A DNA stretch of 64,000 bases from Chenopodium formosanum (lineage: Eukaryota > Streptophyta > Magnoliopsida > Caryophyllales > Amaranthaceae): the NCBI GenBank assembly GCA_024500155.1, contig CM044856.1, positions 49,538,303 through 49,602,302 of the forward strand, in the 5' to 3' direction. Under the pieces are notes generated by a model, which saw only the letters and a program-made list of their open reading frames with translations, did no database searches and was not told the DNA's origin. Shown here piece by piece: positions 33,481 to 43,737 of this stretch. The first letter of the stretch is position 1. Each line of letters begins with the position of its first letter. A program made the translations under genes and the position numbers.

Positions 33481-35517
33481 TGTAGACACCTAAAAATGTC
33501 TCCCCAAATCCAAACCCGATGATGAACAACCTTTCACCGCCATTATTGGTCGGGTTGAGTATTTAATCTTGGAGTGCTTAAATCCATATTTTCATTTAAT
33601 AAAACCAACCCAACTCCTATCCCATTTCCCCAAACCATAATTTATTTTTCTCTTTTCGTGCCTTTAAACCCAAAATAATTCATTTCGTGTCCTTTAAAAT
33701 CACTCATTTCTTATCCTTTTTATAAAAACGTATAATCTAGTTTATTTTGGTCCATAATATGGGTCCAATGATTGAATAATTGGATGGGGATTTAAAAAAG
33801 AGATTTCCAACGATATATTATAAACCCAAATCCGAGTTATAACGAATAAGTTATGGCCAAAATATTAAACTGAGCCCAAACCTAACCTAAGCCCACCTTA
33901 CCTACGACCCAATGATCATGTGGAGGGTCCAAATGATTTAATCCCATTCCTAAACCAATTAGGATTAATTAGAAACTTCTATAAGTTTCTAAAAGATCCT
34001 AATTATCCTTTTTGAAAAGAAAAGATTAACGAGTTTGAAATTGAATAAAACTCCTTTTTTTGAAAGTCCTATTTCTATCCGAATTGAAAGACATTAAAAG
34101 ATAGACAGATATTATTTTCTCGCCTCATATTTTTTATCCAAATTTTATATGGTTGGATATCCCTTGAAATTATCTTTCCTATTATATATTATAATATCAA
34201 TTCCGAGCTATAACGGAAAAGATATGAATACAATGTCAAACTCTATCCAAAATTGACACCGTCTCACTATTTAGGCTATATATTTTGTTCTACAAAATAT
34301 TTTAATCTGATTCTAATTGGGTTAGAAATTATACTTCAAGAGCTTTACAACTATATCTTATTCATATTTTTCCGATTTCTTAATTAAAAGATATGATAAA
34401 AACAAAAACCGCAAAAACTGTTGTCTATCGCAAGAGTTTTATCCGATTCGAATTCTTATTTTTTCTTGATTCAACCCCTCTTTTTTCCTTATAAATATAG
34501 GTCATATCTCCCCATTTTCAATCATCAACAAGCTTGATCATCAAATAATTATCTTCTCTCTTTTTAGCCTAAACACTAGCCTCCCCATTCTTTCACTATT
34601 TCTTCCTTTAAGCACTCCAAGGAGTCCACACAATACCTGAAGTTCTGTACTTTAACCAAGGTGTGAAAGGTGTAAATAACTTAGGCTTTGGACCAAATCA
34701 ACTCCAAATTTATTTAATTTAATTTTTTCAATTTGATTTATATTTTTATTGAAGTTACTAACAGTTTATTCATGATGTAGAAGTTCAAGGAAACACGGAA
34801 AGTGAGTAATTAATCACTTAATTACTCTTATTTTTATTCTTGTTGCTAGTGTCATGATTAGGGTTATTATTATTTATATTTGATTTGACTAATGATATTA
34901 TGGTTAAATTGCTTCCACTATTAATGTTTATTCTATGGTTATAATGATCACTATATTGAATGTTTAATGGGAATATGTTATTGAAAATCACGCCTAATAA
35001 GATAATTTGGACAACCGGCTTAGGTTCCTTTTTAATCTTGTTAATTGAAGTGATCACAATATTTTAGAATTATACGTTGCATTAATATTAAACAAACTTA
35101 GCATAATAATAGTTTAGATCAAATTGAATCTTTGTTTGTATGCCTTTGGAGATCACAGGAATCACTTCTCACTATAAGAATCGAGTAGAGGCCAATACGG
35201 GCAAATGTGACTCCATGATTCACTTCGTACCATCATCCCCGATCCTCCTTTCGTGGTTCCAAACCATATGGAGTTAGTAATCTCGTGGATTATTATTGGG
35301 GTGTAACCTTCATGGGTCAATCGTTGTTGCCTATCGTTGTCCCTTATTCGTAGTTTCCTTTTATGATCCGTGAACGACTTACAAGTTCCTTAAAAACTTG
35401 TTGGCGGCTCCCTACTTTGCTTTGTCCCTAATCGTAATGTCAATTCCCACTTCCTATGAGTGCCAAGCATATTCAAAACATGAATTTAACGTAGGCGCAC
35501 TTCGAACGACGCCTACA
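33481..35517 (+). repeat. TAT3 5' LTR
   Basis: The TATA region (TTATAAATATAG) is near 34490, followed by a CT-rich leader (aatcatcaacaagcttgatcatc). A U3 block with ttatggccaaaatatt and gagcccaa is shared, inverted, with TAT1/TAT2 LTRs, showing common descent. No GC-rich palindrome array precedes this TATA box. Confidence 0.9.
34490..34501 (+). promoter_or_regulatory. TAT3 LTR TATA box
   Basis: TTATAAATATAG here and CTATAAATAGAG in the 3' LTR (41855-41866) occupy the same position in the two LTRs. Confidence 0.65.
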
Positions 35518-35520
35518 ATT

Positions 35521-35538
35521 TGGCGACTCCACTGGGGA
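35521..35538 (+). promoter_or_regulatory. TAT3 primer-binding site
   Basis: TGGCGACTCCACTGGGGA lies three bases after the LTR. This PBS type is described for Ogre/Tat elements (tRNA-Arg). Confidence 0.85.
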
Positions 35539-35755
35539 GGATTCTTGGTTATTTATCGATTTGAGTGATCGGTATTTAATTAAGATGAGTGGATGAGACT
35601 TGAAAGATTCTTGAAAAATATTCCTGTGATTAATTTGGCATTGTTGCATAAGCATAGACGTTTTAACGTCGCATTTAGTTATGTCCCGTAGGAAAAATTG
35701 AATAACTTGATTGCGTACGAAGGAAAACAAGGCACTAGTCAGATTGTTTGACTAC

Positions 35756-35850
35756 AGTGCCACGGCAGAATCTGCCGTGTCACGGTGCAATATACCGTCT
35801 GACGGTGTGCATCACTGTGGCACGGTGATCTCTGCCGTATCACGACAGTC
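35756..35850. repeat. TAT3 leader cluster A (CACGGCA/TGCCGTG)
   Basis: Units gccacggcagaatctgccgtg, gtcacggtgc, gtctgacggtg, gtggcacggtgatctctgccgt lie 239-333 nt after the LTR. Several can pair as hairpins with short loops. The motif is unrelated to TGGCGCCA, but the place in the leader matches cluster A of TAT1 and TAT2. Confidence 0.85.
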
Positions 35851-36340
35851 CTAAAATCAGTCTGGTAGCTTGTTTTATCTTCTTACAGTCAACTTCCTTC
35901 GATTTTTCTGAAAAAAAACATGTGTGTTCTACATGCGTCTTAGCCCAGGGGGATTTAAGTTCTTTCAACCCAAAAACACTCATGGCAATATGGGTTCATC
36001 CAAGTTATTAAATCCAGCCAAACCATGGAGTCAAGATCAATTTCATCACGAACTCGCGAAGCCGCCCGTTGACATACACCCTCAAGGGAGGCTGCCTTGC
36101 TAATGCGTCCAAACTCTTAACCATGGTACCCTATCGACACCAAATAAACCTGACCATAGTCGAACATAGAACTTGACCTTAGGTTGCGAACTATTCTTTG
36201 CATCAATGTGCCTACATGTTTATGTTTGGTCGTTTTGATCCTAACCTTAACGATCTTTCTTTGTCTATGGTGGATTATTTTATGACTAACCATTGTCAAT
36301 GGACCGTACTCACTTAGTAATTAGCGCAAAAAAAAAAATT

Positions 36341-36570
36341 ACCGTGCCACGTCAGCATCCATCATTGCACGGGAAAGTTCACCGTGGCACGGTGGATTTC
36401 AAAATAAAAAAAAAAACACATTTCCACGTCAGCATCCACCGTGTCACGGGAAAGTTCACCGTGTCACGGCAATTTCCACCGTCGCACGATGGATTTCCAC
36501 AAAAAAAAAACCCACCGCGTCACGGCAGCTTGTACCGTTACACGGTACTGTTTTTCGTGTCACGGTGCCC
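36341..36570. repeat. TAT3 leader cluster B (CACGGTG/CCGTGNCACGG)
   Basis: About ten units such as accgtgccacg, tcaccgtggcacggtgg, ccgtgtcacgg and ccgtcgcacgatgg are separated by A-rich spacers (ggatttc, aaaaaaaa). The cluster lies 824-1053 nt after the LTR and 459 nt before gag. Confidence 0.85.
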
Positions 36571-37028
36571 TTGAAATAAGTCCAGTCAGCTTTTTTTTTT
36601 TAAGTCTTCCATTGGTCCTCGCGTTAGTCATTTTGGTTATTGTTCACATGTCTAGCCATAAGATCATACCACGAGTCTTATAACATCACTTAGTCACTCA
36701 CGAGTCAAGTATAGTCCACACACTTTCTTTATGTTCCGACTCGAGTCGTGCACAAGGTCGTTTATGATCGTATACTAGGTTCATGCACCCTTTTTTTCGT
36801 CATAATAAAAAATGAGTGGAGTTTTCTCACCTGTTTTCAAATGTCTATTTCTTTTCCTTTCCTATCTTAAGCAATGAGTCAAACAACTAAGTGAATTATT
36901 TTATTTCACAGTACTTAGTCAAGGAACAGGGATAGGTTAATACAGTTCGAGTTATTACCGCAACAATTTCTCATATCTAATAGGAGTTCAAAGAGAACTT
37001 TGCCATCTCCACTACTTATCACCTTTCA

Positions 37029-38090
37029 ATGGCCACTAAAGAAGATATTGAGAACATCAACAAATCTATCGAGGCACTGTCTGCCATGATGCAAACCCTT
37101 ATCACTAGGGTCACTACCATGGAACAAAACAAGGTCATTGTTTCCACCCTTGACAAACTAAAGGAACAAATGAGTAAGATTTCTGAGGATTTCACTTATG
37201 TGGAACGACCTCCCACTCCTTTGGATGTGAAGGACATACTCCCTGAAAAGTTCTCCATTGCTGATATTCCAAAGTTCAAGTCTACTGACAATCCAATATT
37301 CCATTTGAAGGCGTTCTCTGCAACCATGGCTCTTAAGGGATTGGACGTAACACTCTTCCCTACGGTGTTCCCTCTCTCCTTAGAACATGCTTGCCAACAA
37401 TGGTTTTATTCCTTAGATGCCAAGCATACTGCGACTTGGCAAGATGTCACCGACAGTTTCATGAATCGTTACAAGTGTAACATTCAAACTAAAAATTCTG
37501 AACGTGAACTCTCCATTCTCAAACGAAAAAAGAATGAAGGATTCACCGCTTACCTGAACAGGTGGAGGGAAACAGCTTCAATCTTGGTAGATCCTCCCAA
37601 AGAAAGAGAGATGGTTTGCCTCTTTATTCAAAATCTTACTCATAAATATAGGGAACAACTCAAATTTCTTCCACTGAACACTTTTGAAGCTGTATACAAC
37701 ATCGGCATCAATATCGAGGATGAGCTAATAAAGACTGCTAATAGTAACAATAATAACACTTGGAAAAAAAAGAAGAACGACCATCCTTCTTTTTCGTCTT
37801 CTAAGCACGAAAATACTACCAACAATATAAGCCAAGTTGATATCAATGAAGTGTTAGCTCTTGATGCTCCATTGCCCAAGAAGAAAAGAACTTACACTCC
37901 TTTAGGAGTGACTTATGGTGTGGCCTTTGATCGCCTTTACAGTGAAGGCTTGATCACACCTATTGGGCAATTTTCAGAGCCAAAACCTGAAGAAAGGAGC
38001 GCCAAATGGAATCCCAATTCCCATTGCAAGTACCATCAAGGAAGGGGCCACACTACGGAGCAATGTTGGAATTTGAAGGACGTCATTTAA
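37029..38090 (+). CDS. TAT3 gag polyprotein
   Basis: 353 codons are open from ATG 37029 (G at +4) to TAA 38088. In order: a heptad-like N-terminus (residues about 5-60), the gag/capsid-like domain (DIPKFKSTDNPIFHLKAF, LEHACQQWFYSLDAKHTATW, MNRYKCNIQ, NEGFTAYLNRWRETASILV), INIEDELIKTANSNNN, a Lys-rich linker, TPLGVTYGVAFDRLYSEGLI, and a single knuckle CKYHQGRGHTTEQC. The product should coat element RNA in virus-like particles. The TAA stands where relatives have a Gln codon (VI-stop-DLVD against VIQDLID); frame continues 16 codons to TAA 38139. So either it ends early by a C-to-T change or is naturally about 370 aa. Confidence 0.92.
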   Translation: MATKEDIENINKSIEALSAMMQTLITRVTTMEQNKVIVSTLDKLKEQMSKISEDFTYVERPPTPLDVKDILPEKFSIADIPKFKSTDNPIFHLKAFSATMALKGLDVTLFPTVFPLSLEHACQQWFYSLDAKHTATWQDVTDSFMNRYKCNIQTKNSERELSILKRKKNEGFTAYLNRWRETASILVDPPKEREMVCLFIQNLTHKYREQLKFLPLNTFEAVYNIGINIEDELIKTANSNNNNTWKKKKNDHPSFSSSKHENTTNNISQVDINEVLALDAPLPKKKRTYTPLGVTYGVAFDRLYSEGLITPIGQFSEPKPEERSAKWNPNSHCKYHQGRGHTTEQCWNLKDVI

Positions 38091-38141
38091 GACTTGGTGG
38101 ATGCAAAAAAACTTCTTGTCCCTCAAGGCGGCAAGAAGTAA

Positions 38142-40042
38142 TGAACACAAGGCGCATAGCAGATCCTTCGTGCAAGATTTCATGATTTCTTTCTTTATCA
38201 TTCATCTCCATTCCCCCATTCATGTCTAGCATAGGTTTTCCATTTTGAATTTTTATACGTTTCATGTGTTTTGTTCACCTTTTCCATTAATAAAATGAGA
38301 AAATTTCCTTTACATCTCGATCATAGAATTTTTCATTCATTCATTCATTCTCAACAAAAAAAATAAATAAATTACCGAACTAAACCCAAGGTTCACCAAT
38401 GACTTGAGGCACCTTTGCAACCCTGTCATTCCCTGTTAACCGTTCAATCACATTCCATTTCTTCATTAACCATTTTGAGCCTCGTCTAACGTTTGGCCTT
38501 CATTTATTTAACCCACATTTACTTAACCCTGGGATTGGAAGATGTGTAATTGTATAACATTCAAAAAAGAAAATAAAAAAAAAGCAGCAAAGCAACAATA
38601 AGACAATGTCTAAAGGCAAGTGTTCCAATGTCTTTGATATGAACACGTCTCAAATTGCGTCTCTCATCGAGTGCTCGGTACCGTGCCTGAGAAACATGAA
38701 TGCTAAGTGAGTGATGAACCGCATGATCTGAGATTGCCTACATTGATTCAAAAGAATGAAAAAAAAAAATCAAAGGAAAAAAAAAATGTTGAAAATAAAC
38801 TTGTAAAATTCAAAATTTTCAAATTCACAATTACACATCTCGGGGGCTTCTCTCGAGTCTTGAGTCTTTTACCCCTTTCTTCCTTAAACCATCAACTTAA
38901 CCACATTACAACCCTCAAAAGACCTATTTGAGGTGTACATACACTTGTGCAAAGTTCGGTTAGAGCTACGTTCGGCCTTATTCCTAACGGATATATAGGC
39001 AACATCACATTGAGGTGCGGCCACATTCATATTCATATCTATGCATGATCGAGTCAAAGAATATCCAATGATTATCTCTGTATTCCTGCCCATTTAGAGC
39101 TAGACTTGGGGGGCTTGAACCCACATCACATTAGCTTACCTAGCCTAAAGAGTCATCATCTTTGACTCTTCACGCATATATTTCCATCATAATAATCTTT
39201 GCAGCCTCACCTTAGTATCACTTTCACACACTTCTTTAACACATACATATCCATATCATCTTTTCCTTAGGAACCCTTTAACATGAAATCTTGTTTCCCT
39301 ACCGTGCATGCTTCATCATCTTTCAAGACAACATTCATCACAAGAAACATTGTATACTTGCTTATCTTCCTGACCTAAGCAACATTCATTGTTTCATGCA
39401 TCGCATAATGTGATGAGAAACATTTATATATCAATGATTTTTAATCATACAAAGCATATCATTCTTAGATCCTTAACCTAAGCAACGTTCATAATCACTT
39501 CATATGTATACGTGCTTAGCTTCCAAACCTAAGTGACGTTCAAGATTGCTTCTTTACACCATATATGATGCATAGCTTCATGACTTAAGTTCATTCATCT
39601 ATCGTGTCACATGATTTAATTGTCCTTAGCCTCCTGGCCTAAGAACATGCATTATGCATACATTATTTTCAGGACAAGCAATTCAATCCATATGATTCAT
39701 TTTGTCTTGCTCAAGGAGGAAGTTCAAAACTTCTTCCCTTTTTCATTATTTTATTTTTTGGGAAGTTCAAAAACTTTTTCAAAATTTTTATCGAGGGAAG
39801 TTCGAAAATAAAATTTCATTTTTCACGTCTGTCTTTTTTGGGAGAAAGTCGGTACCCTCCACTCATGACAAAAATTGACGGAAAAGTTTTGCTTTTGCAT
39901 CTTCGTTTGCTTGTGTCTGCACACACACACTCACAATTCATACACATGTCATGTCACATCAAGTCAAACTTGGTCAAGTCAGTGGTCAAATCAATAACAA
40001 TATATACGAGTCCATTGGCAAATTTATTTTTGCAAGTCTCAT
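38142..40042 (+). other. TAT3 non-coding post-gag region
   Basis: There are no pol motifs in any frame. Conserved Tat blocks occur at about 38650-38740, 38958-39023 (gagctacgttcggcc...aggcaaca...gaggtgcggccac) and 39840-39885 (gtaccctcc...ttgacgg). A run of cctaagca/aacattca phrases occupies 39370-39660. Confidence 0.7.
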
Positions 40043-40366
40043 CTACAGCCCATGTTCGGGGACAAGCAAACTAACTACAACCCACATCTGGGGACAAGCG
40101 AACCATTTACAGCCCACGTCCGGGGAAAAGCGAACCATCTACAGCCCACGTCCGGGGACAAGTGGACCATCTACAGCCCACGTTCGGGGACAAGTGAACC
40201 ATCTACAACCCACGTTCGAGGACAAGTGAACCATCTACAACCAACGTCAGGGGACAAGCGGACCATCTACAGCCCACGTTCGAGGACAAGCAAACCATGT
40301 ATAGCCCACGTTCGGGGACAAGTGAACCATCTACTGCCCACGTTCGAGGACAATTGAACCACCATC
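40043..40366. repeat. 32-bp tandem array in TAT3 3' UTR
   Basis: About ten units of 32 bp have the core ctacagcccacgttcgggga followed by caagtgaaccat, with roughly 5-20% divergence by eye. The period is not a multiple of three, so it is not a protein repeat. Confidence 0.93.
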
Positions 40367-40395
40367 ATTTCATGACGCAAGGTTCTCGAAACATA

Positions 40396-40640
40396 GAGAC
40401 TTGCAATCTCATCATCTGTCGACTTTCCTCAAGCATGGAAAGAATTATCGGTGGATTTCTTCAAGCATAGAAAAACGCCAAAATCATATGTCGACTTTCC
40501 TCAAGCATGGAAAATGTCATCCGGTAGGTTTCTTCAGGCTTAGAAAGCTACCAAACTCATCTGTCGGCTTTCCTCAAGCATGGAAAGCATTTCAACAAAC
40601 GTCATCCGGTAAATTCCTTCAAGCATAGGAAAATACCAAA
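40396..40640. repeat. 72-bp tandem array in TAT3 3' UTR
   Basis: Three to four units contain tgtcgactttcctcaagcat; tgtcg(a/g)c starts at 40417, 40489 and 40562. Each unit has an internal half-repeat (ttc(c/t)tcaagcat(g/a)gaaa), which suggests growth from a ~36-bp ancestor. Confidence 0.85.
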
Positions 40641-40835
40641 CTCATTTGTCACCGATACACTGGTGCCATATACATATTCTATCCTTTTACTCTTTTATCT
40701 GTGGAATTAACATTTTTTTGCAGGTATGGGCGTATACAGAGTGATTTAGGATCGCAGAACATCTTAAATAATTCTTCGCCCCTATCGACTACATTGACTA
40801 TCGTTTTTGAAACTTTCGTTTCTACAAACTCGGTC

Positions 40836-40849
40836 AAAGTGGAGACTTC
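40836..40849 (+). promoter_or_regulatory. TAT3 polypurine tract
   Basis: AAAGTGGAGACTTC abuts the 3' LTR. The same tract primes TAT2 (27755-27768, minus), which links the two families. Confidence 0.75.
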
Positions 40850-42884
40850 TGTAGACACCTTAAAATGTCTCCCCAAATCCATACCCGATGATGAACAACT
40901 TTCACTGCCATTATTGGTCGGGTTGAGTATTTAATCTTGGAGTGCTTAAATCCATATTTTTATTTCATAAAACCAACCCAACTCCGATCCCATATCCCCA
41001 AACCATAACTTATTTTTCTCTTTTCATTCCTTTAAACCCAAAATAATTCATTTCGTGTCCTTTAAAATCATTCATTTCTTAGCCTTTTTATAAAAACGTT
41101 TAATCTAGTTTATTTTGGTCCATAATCTGGGTCCAATGATTGAATAATTTGATGGGGCTTTAAAAGAGCTTTTCAATGATATATTATAAGCCTAAATCTG
41201 AGTTATAACAAATAAGTTATGGCAAAAATATAAAATTGAGCCCCAACCGAACCTAAGCCCACCTTACCTACGACCCAATGATCATGTGGAGGGTCCAAAT
41301 GATTTAATCCCATTCCTAAACCAATTAGGATTAATTAGAAACTTCTATAAGTTTCTAAAAGATCCTAATTATCCTTTTTGAAAAGAAAAGATTAACGAGT
41401 TTGAAATTGAATAAAACTCCTGTTTTTGAAAGTCCTATTTCTATCCGAATTGATAGACGTTCAAAGATAGACATATATTATTTTCTGGCCTCATATTTTT
41501 TATCCAAATTTTATATTGTTGGATAGAACTTGAAATTATATTTCCGATTATATATTATAATATCAATTCCGAGCTATAACGGAAAAGATATGAATAAAAT
41601 GTCAAACTCTATCCAAAACTGACACCGTGTCACTATTTCGGCTATATCTTTTGTTATAAAATTTATTTTAATCTGATTATAATTGGGTTAGAAAGTAGCC
41701 TGCAAGAGCTTTCCAACTATATCTTATTCATCTTATTCGGATTTCTGGATTAAAAGATATGATAAAAACAAAAACCGTAAAAACTGTTGTCTATCGCAGG
41801 AGTTTTATCCGATTCGAATTCTTCTTTCTTCTTGATTCAACCTCTCTTTTTTCCCTATAAATAGAGGTCATATCTCCCCTTTTTCAATCATCAACAAGCT
41901 TGATCATCAAATAATTCTCTTCTCCCTCCTTAGCTTAAACACTAGCCTCCCTATTCTTTCACTATTCCTTCCTTTAAGCACTCCAAGGAGTCTATACAAT
42001 ACCTGAATTTCTATACTTTAACCAAGGTGTGAAAGGTGTAAATAACTAAGGGTTTTGACCAAATTAACTCCACATTTATTTAATTTAATTATTTCAATTT
42101 GATCTATATTTTTATTGAAGTTACTAACAGTTTATTCATGATGTAGCAATTCAAGGAAACGCGGAAAGTGAGAATTAATCACTTAATTACTCTTATTTTA
42201 TTCTTGTTACTAGTATCATTATTAGGGTTATTATTATTTATATTTGATTTGACTAATGATATTATGGTTAAATTGCTTCTACTATTAATGTTTATTCTAT
42301 GGTTATAATGATCACTACATTGCATGTTTAAAGGGAATATTTAATTGAAAATCACGCCTAATAAGATCATTTGGACAACCGGCTTAGATTCCTTTTTAAT
42401 CTTGTTTTTAATTGAAGTGATCACAATATTTTAGAATTATATGTTGCACTAATATTAAACCAACTTAGCATAATAATAGTTTAGATCAAATTGAATCTTT
42501 GTTTGTATGCCTTTGGAGATCAGAGGAATCACTTTTCACTATAAGAATCGAGTAGAGGCCAATACGAGCGAATGTGACTCCATGACTCACTTCGTACCAT
42601 CATCCCCGATCATCCTTTTGTGGTTCCAAACCATATGGAGTTAGTAATGTCATGGATTATGAATGGGGTGTAACCTTCACGGGTCAATCGTTGTTTCCTA
42701 TCGTTGTCCCTTATTCGTGGTTGCCTTTTATGATCCGTGAACGGTTTACAAGTTCCTTAAAAACTTGTTGGCGGCTCCCTACTTTGCTTTGTCCCTAATC
42801 ATAATGTCAATTCCCACTTCCTATGAGTGACAAGCATATTCACAACATGCTTTTAACGTAGGCGCACTTCGAGCGACGTCTACA
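40850..42884 (+). repeat. TAT3 3' LTR
   Basis: The second LTR is followed by TSD AGTAT. Sites equivalent to the 5' LTR are present, including TATA (41856). Confidence 0.9.
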
Positions 42885-43713
42885 AGTATGCACAACAAAT
42901 AATGCACAATTAGGCAAGTAGGCACAATATGATGCAATGAGTTTGCAACCTAACCATGGCTCTAGTTCTCTAAAGTTCGGAATATGGTTTAATCAAAGAG
43001 GGTCCATGGTTAATTTTTCGGATGCACCGTGCAGATGTCTTACCTTTTGAAGGGTTGGCGCAAGTGGATAGGTCACCGCAAGCTAAGAAACTCGCTTCCA
43101 TGGTTTTGTGAAATCAACATTCTCAGATGTACCCTTTGTTGCACAGAGCGTTCAATCAGGTAGATGGAGCATAAATTCCTAGAGGATTATGTCCATATGT
43201 AGAACACATATGGGTTTCAAAAAAGTGAGAAAAACTCAATCAGAAAGTAGAATCGAATAAACAGTGCTAAAAATTGGTCAAAATTAGAACGCAAATTTCT
43301 GGCTCGGTATTGGAAGAACATGGTGTCAGCTAACAAAGGTCGTCGCCGCAATATGGATATGTCGCCTGGCGACAGAACGTCGCCTGGTGACAGAGTCATA
43401 TCATTGGCGACATACTCTGTTTTTTGACGCCAATTCCTACATGCCTCAGGAGCTTTTTGTGCTCGATAAAATTTTCTAGTTTCGCGCAGCATTAATTCGA
43501 TCCTAGTTGTGAAAGATATTCCTTAAATTTCCTACGTGTAAAAATCCTATGCTTTTAACTTATGACGGATGGTCTTTCCAATGAGATATTTTTTATGCAT
43601 ATGACAATAATGTTAATCAAAATTACGCACATGAAATACTTAGAACTTTTCGAGTCTCATCCACTTATTCTAAATCATTGCCAAAATAAATTTTAGGAAT
43701 TAAAAAAGAAATC
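42885..43713 (-). other. TAT2 leader, part next to PBS
   Basis: A continuation of the TAT2 leader beyond TAT3, homologous to 24340-25175. It contains palindrome cluster A (43340-43432) and no gene. Confidence 0.75.
43340..43432. repeat. Leader palindrome cluster A of TAT2
   Basis: Units gtcgtcgccgc, gtcgcctggcgacag, cgtcgcctggtgacag, attggcgac and gacgccaatt lie 306-398 nt from the LTR. Confidence 0.8.
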
Positions 43714-43731
43714 CTCCCAGTGGAGTCGCCA
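43714..43731 (-). promoter_or_regulatory. TAT2 primer-binding site
   Basis: Minus-strand TGGCGACTCCACTGGGAGG lies six bases inside the LTR. It matches the TAT3 PBS over 17 bases with one G fewer. Confidence 0.8.
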
Positions 43732-43737
43732 ATAAAC

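Larger units (their letters stand above)
35541..37028 (+). other. TAT3 untranslated leader
   Basis: About 1.5 kb between PBS and gag hold no gene but two dense clusters of cacgg/ccgtg palindromic units (35756-35850 and 36341-36570). The gene-sized open frames 36293-36574 and 36441-36683 are products of the repeated motif. Confidence 0.75.
33481..42884 (+). mobile_element. TAT3: complete gag-only Tat element
   Basis: A 9404-bp element with LTRs of 2037 and 2035 bp (TGTAGACACC...GCCTACA and ...GTCTACA), 5-bp TSD AGTAT, PBS TGGCGACTCCACTGGGGA, an open gag, tandem arrays and a PPT. No pol is present between gag and 3' LTR (38142-40849), so it needs enzymes in trans. The LTRs look nearly identical over long blocks with scattered substitutions and small indels. 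It lies opposite to TAT2 and inside its leader. Confidence 0.93.

Noticed and set aside
36293..36683. Two open frames before TAT3 gag
   Set aside because: They translate the CACGGTG cluster. They have no domain, and the gag start downstream is clear.
40043..40640. Regular 32-bp and 72-bp repeats resembling a CRISPR array
   Set aside because: The units are contiguous with no unique spacers, there are no cas genes, and the context is a plant Tat 3' UTR.
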